DNA from: Seiridium cupressi
Taxonomy: Eukaryota > Ascomycota > Sordariomycetes > Amphisphaeriales > Sporocadaceae
NCBI GenBank assembly: GCA_036674765.1
Contig: JARVKI010000019.1
Coordinates: 186,001 to 250,000, forward strand
Reading direction: 5' to 3'
DNA length: 64,000 bases
Shown one piece after another: positions 45,015 through 55,475 of this stretch (position 1 is the first letter of the stretch; every line of letters begins with the position of its first letter). A program made the position numbers and the translations under genes. The notes beneath the pieces were generated by a model that worked only from the letters and a program-made list of their open reading frames with translations, was not told the DNA's origin and did no database searches.

Positions 45015-45780
45015 TGTTAAGTGATGGAATGCGCTGAACGCCCGCAAAGAGGCCTTTGACGTTTGATTGTTAGAGCAAAGCACAGAGGGTGAAACTGTGA
45101 CGACAGAGTCCGGCCTGAGGTGACGGGAGGAATCGGCAAATTAAACGAGGTCCAAAACAATGCCTTTCCTGGCAGCAGCCGTGTAGTGGTGTTGACAATG
45201 TGATACTTGCCTCCAGTGGAATGAGCACTGGGACTGGGACTGGAACTGGAATGAACCGAGTGGAGGAAGGACTGATTCAGAGTGGTGCGAGGTCTCGGAT
45301 GCGGGAAGGGGAGGAGTGAATAGGCAACTACCACTTTTTTCTCCTTGGTTCTCTCTTTCAAGCAGCGCAACCGTAGGATGACATCGACATGGTACACAAC
45401 GACCAACCCCAGCTTGCCACAGCAGAGAGTCGCAAAGTGTGTTCCCAAACCCCCAGGACCCCTAAAAAGGCAGCGCAGTGATCGCCAACGATGGCACTTT
45501 AGATCCAATCAACAGCGCATTCGAACGATAAAACGGGAGGGTGGCAAGTTGAGAAACTTGGAAAAAAGAAGGGGACTCAGAAGCCTGCGGGAATCACCAA
45601 AATAGGAGCGCGCCGGGAGATGTAAGTCGCACTTGACCTCAGAAAGCGTGGAAAGGGCAGGGAAAGGGCAAAACGGTACGTGGCAGGGCGTGTGGAGCGG
45701 CTTTGGAGAAGGTCACAGACCGATAATCCAAACCAGCCAGACTAGAGATGCGCACACTCTACTATGGCCCCACCAAAAAC
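45015..45780. promoter_or_regulatory. WEE1 proximal upstream region
   Basis: Promoter and probable 5' leader of WEE1 (minus strand). It includes a short imperfect run of CTGGGA/CTGGAA units near 45230-45250. Open frames here lack coding character. Confidence 0.4.
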
Positions 45781-45786
45781 GACCAT

Positions 45787-45827
45787 GTAAACACGCTAAA
45801 CACGAAATTCGATTGTTTACAACGCGT
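45787..45827. promoter_or_regulatory. Cluster of forkhead, SCB-like and MCB motifs upstream of WEE1
   Basis: Within 41 bases lie GTAAACA (45787-45793, forkhead), CACGAAA (45801-45807, SCB), TGTTTAC (45814-45820, forkhead, opposite strand) and ACGCGT (45822-45827, MCB). They are about 770-810 bases before the WEE1 start. The motifs are exact matches to the yeast consensus sites; regulation of WEE1 through them is inferred. Confidence 0.5.
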
Positions 45828-47245
45828 CAGGGAAGGATCAAGGGACGAACGAGAGGCCAGGAAAAGAGCGGGTCACTAGCCCGGCCTGACCTAGCACCTT
45901 GGGGGGCAGCGCAGGGGTGGGGAGGCATAGACAGCGCGAGATGAACGAGCATGACAATTCAGAAATTCAGTGCCCATCCAGCCCGTCTCTCCCAGAATGC
46001 TCTTCCGTCCCAGGCGAACCTTGATTCGTGGGCAAAGGGTCTCATGGTAATTTATAGACTTTGGCTGGCTGCGTACAGTCAAGCAATCGCAGCCCGTCCA
46101 TGCCGGTACTCTTGGAGGGCGTCTGCTAGCCCGTCTCTTCAACATCTCCAGCCTTATGAGTCTGGCTGGCGGGAGGAAAGCTTACGAGCCCCCAAGGTCA
46201 AAGAGCCAGGCGCAAGTAGCACGGGCAGCCAATACGGCATGTAATTCTAAATTGTCAGTCCGTCATCTGCACATGCACTCGCTGTACGCACTGTCCATTT
46301 GCATACTGTAGGTTAGAATTTACTGTTCCGCCGAATCCCACTGTCGTCACACGCCCCAAGCCATGATCCCATCCCACTCAGCACCATTCTCCTGCCATGC
46401 TTCTGCGGGATTGCTGGTCCTCTGGAATTTGCTCAAGTGACTGGGAGAGTCCCATCCATGTGCAGACTGCAGTTAGCTGACCCATCTGCGTGCATCTTTT
46501 GTTGAGAGCGGTGAACTGGCAAGTGACGGACTGATGGGGCTACCAGCCATCTCGGCGCGTCTAATAGTATCTAGTATGTACGTACTTATGGTACAAACAA
46601 GACAGGTGCGCTAAAGATCACTCCTCCTTCCGGACCCCCTTCCTTACCTCCTGCACATCAAATACCTATCACACTTGCCACTGTGTCATTTTGTTTCGTC
46701 GATCGCTTATCTGACTTCTATTGTTGGCTCTGCTGACTCTTGCCGGTCTGCAGCGTCATCGCGCATCAGCTGTGTGTGCCTGTTGGGCGCTGCTATACCC
46801 ATGGTTGTGTGGTATTTACTTCGCACCGTTAGACGTGACTAAGTTATTATGGTCGCGTCTAATGTTTGTTTACCTTGCTCTGCGAGCCGCCCCACTAATA
46901 AACGGCACCTAACTCGATTGGACGCCACCAGTCTGAATTGGCAGGGCTTGGAGCTCACTGGCCGATCTGCGTCATGGCCGCCGTCTCCCACTCTCCCGCG
47001 CGACTCGCCGGCCGACCATCAGATCAAGCCAGTCAGCAGAAGAGCCGGTGTGAAAGTTCTCCTAGGCGCAGACACTATAAGATGCACCCCAGAGAGCGCT
47101 GGCGGTCAGTGTCTCACCTCTCCCGAGGTCACAGTTAAGGGGTCTAGGGGAAACAAGAATTGTCGCGCCATCAGACATGCACCATCGAACCCTGGGGCTC
47201 AAGCATCTTCACCATGTTTCTCGACTCTTGTGGTACCCAATTGGA

Positions 47246-47258
47246 GGGGGGGGGGGGG
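47246..47258 (+). repeat. Poly-G tract (13 G)
   Basis: An uninterrupted run of 13 guanines following TTGGA. It is the longest G homopolymer noticed in the window and a likely length-variable or assembly-sensitive site. Confidence 0.8.
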
Positions 47259-48387
47259 CGTCTGCCGCCCATGCCAAACCGCCCGCAATGGAGGAGGGAC
47301 TCCAGTTTCCGTAGTCCCGCTGTCTGGTCCTATGTACAGGCGTCAGGCTCAACTCCCGTGTAAGTCCCCATTCCCGCAACGATAACCATATCAACAATAT
47401 GCATGTTGATTGTTTGCGCCCATCAAAACAAAGGGCATCTCTCCGCCGCCGATACGATGTCTTAATTAAAGTCCACATTATCGATCTCATTCTCGGAAGT
47501 TATGAATTCATGCGCAAGGAAGGGGGGTCATTTCAAGGCACCTCGCTTCCGATCGCCGCCTTTCGTGGGCTCTCTCCACCGTGCAGGGATTGGAACCAGG
47601 CTCGAGTTTGGAGCTGTCCGCGTCGCCCCTCTCCAGACGGTGACCAGTCTGTGCTTCCAGATCACCCATAGATTAGATCTGCCATGCCTCCCGCCTGTTC
47701 GGTGCCAAACTACTGTGCAGTGGCTAGCCATCACGGATGCCCCGTCCTGTCTAAATGCAGAAGTCGCTACGGAGTAGGCCGACGGACAAAAACATGGCCC
47801 TTGCGGAAAGTCCACGTCGCGGGCCGCGCGAATCAAACAACTGCAACTTGGGGAGGGGTCGCCGTCTGTATGTACATCGAAATTGATTCTGGAAGCTTTC
47901 GAAACACCTGAGCGACTGCATGCCAAGCGCGGATACTACAACGCTGATGCAGCAGTTCGCAGAGGTCTCACCATGCACATGCTTTCCAACCCCGGATTTC
48001 ACTTTCTTCTGTTGCCACTGAAGCCAAATGCGCCTGTGATTTTGGGGTTTGGTTGTACGAATAGGTCATCCTTGCAGCAAAAGCACCGACGTACAAGACA
48101 ACTCCATGACCTCGATCGTTACCCTTATCCCTCATGGTTGACCGAATTTCTTTCTAGTTCATTCCGCAACTCCGATATGTACAATCCAACCCGTTGCACT
48201 ATAGCAGGCGGGCTATAGGGTGCCATCGCAGCCTGGACCAATTTCGGTTCGTATAAGACATTGATGAACTCTATTTGCACCTCTTCCGTAACTTACATGC
48301 TTTCCCGTTTCGGTCAGTCATCCATATGACTAGTCCCAGAGCCGCGACTTCAGCACATGACAATTGCGGTTCAACTCGCAAAGACGG

Positions 48388-48421
48388 CATAGATGAGCCC
48401 CATAGATGAGCCCCATCTATG
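48388..48421. repeat. 13-base tandem duplication with flanking inverted repeat
   Basis: Two direct copies of ATAGATGAGCCCC (48389-48414) are followed by ATCTATG (48415-48421), the inverse of CATAGAT at 48388-48394, so a small hairpin could form. No wider repeat was found. Confidence 0.6.
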
Positions 48422-49829
48422 AGGTCCAGCATATGCTCCGCACGGTATCGCCTCGATTTTTTCGTATTATTATTTTTGTTGTTGTTTATACAAAATACCA
48501 TCACGCGTCAAGGGCAGCCGCTTAGAACTCAAACACGACACTTGACTCGCGCAGCCATCATCTCTTGCGGACCGCTGCTCGTAAAGCTTAGCAATCACGA
48601 ATAACCAGGAACATCGCTTTGCAAGTGCTGTTTACTATGAAGTATGCCCCATTCCCTCCGGACAACCCCATGAATCTGCGACCCTGATCGACAGCCACGT
48701 TTTATTGCCCGTAGAGCTCGGTAGATCCTGCCCATAGCGGCCAAGTCGTGAATGGGGCCAAGGCTGACATTATGGCGACGAGATCTATGATGCAAGGCTG
48801 AAAGTCCATCTATACTTTGAGGCAGTACCCTAGTGAAGGGCAGACACGTATCGGCCGATCCACAGCCTAAGCCTTGATCGCCCCTGAAGAACAACCCCTC
48901 ATCAGGGATGCTAGTTGTTTTACTAGACTGAGAATGAAAAATCGGTAATGCTGTGATACCTATTTGAGTTTTCCCCTCCCGTACGACCTTCTCCTGAGTA
49001 TAGGCGCGCATCGTACGTCATCGAAGGCATCGTCGCAACTTCGTCTTGGCTCAGCCTCCGTTTCACGATCGTCAAGCGCGGTGCGGACCGACCGACAGGG
49101 CATGAACACAGGCGGCTCCAATTGGTCTGTGGGTTGTGATTGGGAATGCGCTGAGGCACCGACCACCACCAACTTACCCACGAGCAGGCTAGCTGCTGGG
49201 GAATTTCCCACCTGTGGAGTCGGGTATAAGCGTGGATGCTGGGATATGCTGACTACCTAGTCCAAGGCGCGTCTGCATTTGTTTTGATGCCCATTTCATG
49301 TCCCCATATAAAGAGCGTGAAGGCGCTTAAAGGGTATTGAACACATGTCAGGGCGGAGAGGAGGCTGCGTCTTCTCCGCCTTGGCAAGAGATTTGGGGAT
49401 GGCAGGGCGCAGCGAGGCTGGCTAGTAGAACGGAGTGGGTAGTAGGTATAGTATCGTGAGGGTTCCATGCCCTACCGCATACTCCACCTGTCGACGGGAC
49501 AATTGCATGCTCATACATTGTAGGTTCAATGGCAATTTCAAAATGCCAGCTCGAATCTCCGCGCAGGGTGAGGAGTGTGCGCTATCACTGATAAATCATG
49601 AGGCCTGTGACCAAAGCTCCCTAAGCCAAATCTACTTCGGGATCTTGGTGTTCAGGGCTTGCAGCATATGAGATGTGCCGTTAGTGCCGAGATGGTTCCG
49701 ATTGTAGCCGGGCCGCTCTCGTGTACACTTCGTAAGGCGCCGTTGTTAGTTTGAAGTCTCGTCTCTGAATCGACGTTGCCAGGCTAGGTATGTACAGAAA
49801 AACCTTAACAGGAGCGTGAGATTCCACTA

Positions 49830-50600
49830 GGCGGCCGTTGAGTGAGGCTTCATCATTTAACCTCGATGCCGTTATAGATCCGGCCGAGCCTGGTTCTTGG
49901 GATTCATTAAAAACTCCTAACTCTATCAGGGTTAGAAGTATACTACCTATCGACTTGGCTTGAAGTCCATCGTAGACAGGTCGAGGAAAGGATGATATCC
50001 TTTTTTCGGGCGTGAATATCAGCCACCTAGTTACGGACAGGCCGAAATAAATATACTGCGTCGCTTAAAATGATAATGAGTTTCCCTTCGTTTGTTTACC
50101 TACCACTAATAAAACGGTGCTGCCGCTAATAAAGGAGTTGAGTTTATTCCTGCGGGGATTATTGCCTAGAAATATAGTATTGTCATATATATTTGTAAAG
50201 TACTTTATATTTCACAGAGTTTATTTGAGCCATTATACCGATATTCCTTTTCGGTATTCTTAAATGTAAAAACGAGAACTTTAAAATTTTGTGGAATTGG
50301 GCCATGGGTAAATTGTCGAAAAATGAATTCTTAATAGAATTCTAACCGACCGGGATTAAGTCACATTATATTTTATTCCCCTTTATCATTTATGGGAAAT
50401 TTGTAATTCGTAGAAAGTGGTCGATCGGGCTTTTATCCCCCTCTAATGAGGTTAGATGTTGTCACTTCGTAGATCTCAACTTCTGTTTTCTACACACCTA
50501 CTCGGACCATGAAATCCTAACACTCCGTTAAACTAGTACAACACTAGATTTTTCCAATATAAGAGGAGGTGTTAGTTACAAAGGAAAAAAGACAGGGATA
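49830..50600. other. AT-rich island
   Basis: The base composition drops clearly toward A and T, with runs such as TTGTCATATATATTTGTAAAG and short palindromes (GAATTCTTAATAGAATTC near 50324). No coding frame. It may be a mutated repeat or transposon remnant, because short pieces recur near 46.86 kb, but no terminal repeats or transposase were seen. Confidence 0.4.
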
Positions 50601-50829
50601 TCTGGTTTAATAGTAGCTAGACACCTCTATAATGCACAACTGCCTCCTGATGCTCAAACTTGTCCGACCAAGGTAAACATCAAAAGCCCTTGGAAGTGGC
50701 GGTGGCGCGTAATGAGAGAAATTCCGACCAGCTCGCAAAAGCCATCCTTCATAATACTCGATCCGCTTTCTGACACTATAAGACAAGTTATAATGAGAAA
50801 AAGACGTGAAGTTCATCATCTTGCACAGA

Positions 50830-52650
50830 GCCAGTCAAGTACGAACATCTGGGCCTGCTGATGTATCGTGCTAATCGTGAGGGTTTAGATTCCTATATAA
50901 GTTTCCTCGTTCCAGGTAAGATGGACTTTTCTTCAATATTAGCAGTGATTATTCCATTACCCAAGATATATATTGGCATTGCGCCTTGGTCTCGAAGGAT
51001 TATCTGCTATTTCATACTCCCACTACTGCGCCTCCCGTGCGCAAACTCCATAACCGACCGGAACATCCCAATTCGCATTCTGGAGGGGCCAAAAAAGTGT
51101 GAGAGAGGTTCTATCCACACTAGAAGCGATTTGAACTATATTCATGGTTCATTTCGTCTGAGAACAATTGCTGGGGAACTGATTTCATATCTTCAGTGCC
51201 ATCATGCGCGGTTCCAGGTTTGAGTAAACCTGTTAGTTACTCATTTGATGCTATAGCTCCCTCATTCCACGATCCCTTTCGAGGAGGGTTCGCCGAGTGC
51301 TAAGATCGGATCTTCCAGGCCGGGTTCGCAAATATGAAGACGACACTTATTTCGGCTTTAGAAGAGATACAATCTCACTTAGCGGACGAGATACATTGTG
51401 AGACCTTGCCTCTGCAGCATCTTCTCACGAAGGTTCAGAGCGTCTTATTCTGGAGGCTAAATGTGTGCCGCCAAAGCGTGTCACCCAATCCGACATCAGA
51501 GAGGTCTCTAAGACATTAGAAGGGGTTATATATTATGTACGTGCAATCAAGTCAAGACTATGTAGGTACTTTATCTATAGGGAATCAACAAAAAGTCATT
51601 TCAGTCCTCTATCCACGCCAAACAGTATATTCAAGCTAATCGCACAACTGTTTCTTGACACGTCATTGCTACGAGAAAGGACCCACGACTTACACTTACC
51701 AACTACGAACGTATAGGGCTTTTCATGAAGCTCATGAAGCTACCAGAACCGTAGTGAAAAATGACAGCGAAAGGGTCAGTGTCGAGCATGTGTTACAATA
51801 GTCCGTTTCTACAGTACTTTCTATATGATGGCGGTTAAGACGTCCTCAAGGTTCGAGTCTGCCGTGGCGCTGGACGTCAATGCCAGAAACGGGCCCCAGC
51901 AAACCTCTACCTAATGCGAGGTGCCCATAGCTAGTGTGAACCATTAGTCATGACGAGGCTTTCCGTCATATGTATTCATCCAATATTCTCTATTTCTTTA
52001 CAATGATGGACTGGTGATACGGCAATACCAACGAAGTCTCATGTGCGATGAAGTGGGATGCATACGGGAGAAAATGTCTTTGACATGTCCATCTCCTGCT
52101 CGTTCTCGGACACATACCATTAAGATGAGCGTGGAAGAGAAACACATCTATTTTCATGTCTCGCGTAAAATCCAAGCCAACAAATTAGCAAATAAGCCTA
52201 CTCCGTAGTTTTTGTTTCCCGTTTCTGGAAACTGGACGTTGCGTGTCGCTTGATAAAGGAAGAGGAAACTTCTGGCCACTTGTCTCAGCATCAAGTCTGA
52301 GCTATCTTGTGGATTTACCAGTAATACGAGACAAGGCGTCTGATATTGAAATGGGGGAAGGACATGCTGTTATTAGGCAGCAAATCTTCATTACTTTTCA
52401 AATCACCACCGTAGATATTATTGAGGAGGGGATGAGTTATGCCATGTACTTTCTCAGACGTCTCATAGACTTGGTCCAGAGCTTAAGAATAATGTTAGAA
52501 TTGGACCCTATAGGAGCTAGACTGAATCTTCACCAAAGAAAACCCAACATATCACAAAACATTATCGCAGAGATGAACGCCGCACAAGAAAATAAATGGC
52601 AATATGAATGTCAAAGTATCGAGCAGCACTGCCATCGCCGCAATCCTTAG
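50830..52650 (+). pseudogene. Probable gene relic(s), fragmented coding
   Basis: Several plus-strand pieces look coding but do not join into a model. Around 50830-50918 the frame reads KYEHLGLLMYRANREGLDSY. At 51334-51515 it reads MKTTLISALEEIQSHLADEI, continued in a shifted frame as PPKRVTQSDIREVSKTLEGV. At 52243-52650 it reads LRRLIDLVQSLRIMLELDPI to its stop, with no ATG at the start. The AT-leaning composition and frame breaks suggest one or more decayed genes beside the AT-rich island. The family is not recognised. A multi-exon gene with unusual introns is the alternative. Confidence 0.3.
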
Positions 52651-53281
52651 TTTTTGGTCCAAATTCCTGATTTAATTTGTCTGCAAAATGAGGGCCATCT
52701 TTAACAGAGGCAATACTCGAGATAACAGATGCTCGACTATTTCATCTCAATGTGACCGTGAGGGTTGAGAGATAGTGTTGTGCGGCAAATATGGGTTTCC
52801 CGAGTGATGCGGAATAGAGATGAGAGGGCAGCGCAACTATCCCGCAATCAACGAGGACGTTCGTTGTTACAGAGCACCTATATAGTTGGATGCTGGTTTA
52901 CACGAAGCCTCAGCTTTTCCAGTCGCGTTTCACCGCGTCGAGCGACGGTCTGACAGTGAGTGGGGAATGATGGTCTGTGCGCGGTCTCATTAGGGGCGCG
53001 GGCGCTCCTTTCCCATTGGGTTGGTGCATGCTAAAGGATGGGAGGTTTGGGTAGCTCCAGACGACTTTCGTCATCACCACAACCTCTGGCATGTAGCCTT
53101 GTGGTTCAAACTTGGGAGAACAGTTCAATATCGCGCAGAATGCGGCATGTGTCATTGCGAAAACACCCTCAACTTTCATTATCCGGGGCAAGCACGCGAT
53201 GCAGCTTACGAAAATATCCATTGAAATAGATGACGGAGGGCTGGATAATATCTCTAATGATTGAGATCGGGGGTGCAGAAT
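52651..53281. other. Upstream region of next gene
   Basis: Likely promoter for the gene starting at 53282. A minus-strand frame of 103 codons (52910-53221, ATG) overlaps it; its composition gives no support for a gene. Confidence 0.4.
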
Positions 53282-54364
53282 ATGCCACCGCCTCCATCAG
53301 TGAGTAGTACACCGCCATACCCGCCATGACCAGCGCTGACCTTTATCAAGACGCCTGCCCCTCACCGATTTCTTGTTCCGAAGAGGTCAGCAACTCAGCG
53401 GAACGAGACCCCCAAGCTCCTTAGAGGTGGAACACAGCAGTTCCACGCCACTCCGCGCTTCTCTCTTCACTCTACGCCGCGCGAGCCGGCGGCCTCGTTG
53501 CCATCATCCACTCCCGCGCGCCCAGCGGCGTTTGCGCGTCAGCGACAAACAGACAGCATTAGCGATGTGGTAGACAGCTCCCCCCCGGATATACGTCCTT
53601 CAAAGACCTTCAGTGACTCTATCGAAGCGGAGTCAATTACCTCATCATCTGTAGCCCCCGCTTTTCATGATGGTTATCATGTCAATGACAGCGATTTCGA
53701 GGAGGATGCCCCATTGCCCAAAAGACGACGCCTGTCGGTCTCTTCTGGCGTGGAAGACGAACCGGCGTTGCCATCAACAGCCTCAGTGGGAGGTATCGAA
53801 GGTGTAGAGTCTACGGAGGAGCTCGTGGAGAATCCTTATGCGACCGAGTCCCCTGTGGATTCGGACGAGCCTGAATCGCCTGGGGTATCAGCTCAACAGC
53901 CGGTATTTCATAGAGCACCACGGTTTATACCAGTCGAGCAGCCAGAGGCATCGGCTCGAGAACCCCTCCCAGATGTCTTCTCGCCGCGTAGACGGGGTAC
54001 CAAAGATTTGCCAGGAGGTCTTGCAGCTGAGGTCAGGGATTGGCTAATGGAGATAGAAGCCAATACTGGATCAAAAAGAGACGGGGATTTCATTGCCAAT
54101 ATTTCAGTGGAGAAATTCCGGCTCGGCTTGGGTATGGTCCTCGTCAGGGGTCGGGTTGCTACCGGCGATGTATCCTCAACGAGAGAACAGGGGTCATTTT
54201 CGAGTGCAAGAGTAATGCTTGCAGGAGAAGGTCGCTTAGTCGGACTGGCAAGAAGGAACGAAGTAGTTGTCGGTTCCCTTGTAGCAATTGCCAAACCTGT
54301 TTGGGAGGTCACTCTGGGAGTTGAGGGACGTTGGGTGGTAGCCTGCGACTGGGTTGTGCTGTGA
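53282..54364 (+). CDS. Orphan protein, disordered N-terminus and beta-rich C-terminal domain
   Basis: Two exons, 53282-53299 (MPPPPS) and 53351-54364, joined in phase 0 across a 51-base intron (GTGAGT...ATCAAG), giving 343 aa. The joint reads MPPPPSTPAPHRFLVPKRS. Residues 1 to about 225 are Ser/Pro-rich and acidic, with a basic NLS-like KRRRLS. From about 225 a compact domain begins with a helix (LAAEVRDWLMEIEANTG), then alternating strands (GMVLVRGRVATG, ARVMLAGEGRLVGLA, VVVGSLVAIAKPVWEV), ending with GRWVVACDWVVL. The strand pattern resembles an OB fold, but I cannot assign a family. The OB-like reading would suit a nuclear protein binding nucleic acid or another subunit. Well-formed gene, function unknown. 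Confidence 0.68.
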
Positions 54365-55475
54365 GTAGCTGGTCAATTCTCTGACTTATGCAAGACTCAA
54401 TGAAGTGGCTGGTTTACCGACCTCAAATTGATATTTGCACTAAGCGTATGCTTGCCAAGGGCCTTCTAGGACAGGTCGAGAACCGTCAGCTCCGGCTACT
54501 ACCCGGTCACCATTGTCTGACAACTGCAAGTGCTGAGCTATAGTCACATTTATCCCAGAACATGACCAAAATAAGGCAGGTTAATGACTGGGACCCAGGT
54601 AAGCAGCGTATCAACCGGGGTGTGATCAGACGATTCTCTAGGGTTCATAACTTGATCATCCTGGTACAAACCTGGTGACGATACCGGCGTTCTGGAACGA
54701 CCTCCCTTAGACCGGTTCTATTTCAACGTCGGACGCTTCGCGGCAGAGACCCGAAAAAGCAAAAAGCCCGCCGCCTTGCATCTCGGGTACCCGCGGTCGA
54801 ATGCACCCGCAGCAATGCCATAACTCCCCGAACCCGGTCAAATAGTCTCAAGAGCCCTGGCGAGAAGCGACGCGAGTGTAACACCAGTGCTCACAATATT
54901 ATGATGCACACGTGAGGTGTCTATGGAACTGATGGACGCCTCGGAATGAGGAAGTTTAGAGTGCCGCTTGGTACATGTCAACAAGGCGACAAGATGCCCG
55001 GAAACTGGAGGTGCCTAGTGTTCTCAAATTGCCAAGGTTTTGCAAGGGAAGTTCAATGATGAAGCCCCCGTCAGTGTCAAACACCGTGCACCACAGAGGT
55101 TACGTTGGGGAAAGGAAAGGGAAGGTCGTGCTTAAGCATAACCCAACAGCCGCCACCAGCGGACCCCGACACTTTGTGTCGATCAGATCTGATCAAGTGG
55201 ATTGGTTGACCGAAAGATGTGTGTGCATCATAGATTCCAGTGTCACACTCGTCAATATTTATGTTTCGAAGGTTGGACGGCCATTCGCCTGGCCTGACGC
55301 CGTACAATGGGAGGGTCGCACATGAAATGAAATGGCCTTGAGAGAAGGTTTGAATTGAAGGAGTAACAAACCGTGGTATCGTGAAATAGACAGACCAGAA
55401 ATTTTGGAATCCCCGAAACACCATGCAAATGCTATCAATATCTCGTAGTCGCTCTCATACTCTTGAGATCCTGTC
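54365..55475. other. Intergenic between convergent genes
   Basis: 3' flanks of the orphan gene (plus) and the PTH11-like gene (minus). A plus-strand frame at 54975-55325 has an ATG but random composition. Nothing else seen. Confidence 0.5.

Larger units (their letters stand above)
45828..49830. other. Gene-poor interval
   Basis: Four kilobases without a gene I can support. Overlapping GC-rich frames at 46.8-47.4 kb are Pro/Arg/Cys-rich and random in look. A minus-strand frame at 48595-49011 (ATG at 49011, 138 codons) has a somewhat better composition but no family. It also holds a 13-G run and a 13-base tandem repeat, listed separately. Confidence 0.4.

Noticed and set aside
46849..47385. 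178-codon plus-strand frame
   Set aside because: Crosses the poly-G tract, shares its span with other open frames and has random composition.
48595..49011. 138-codon minus-strand frame with ATG
   Set aside because: Composition is acceptable, but no family, no neighbours in the same model and no clear promoter; kept only as a remark.
51850..51890. GGTTCGAGTCT looked like a tRNA B box
   Set aside because: No matching A box or acceptor stem could be folded around it.
52910..53221. 103-codon minus-strand ORF
   Set aside because: Lies in the promoter of the 53282 gene and has no coding character beyond an ATG.
54975..55325. 116-codon plus-strand ORF
   Set aside because: ATG present but random composition, in the 3' flank between two convergent genes.
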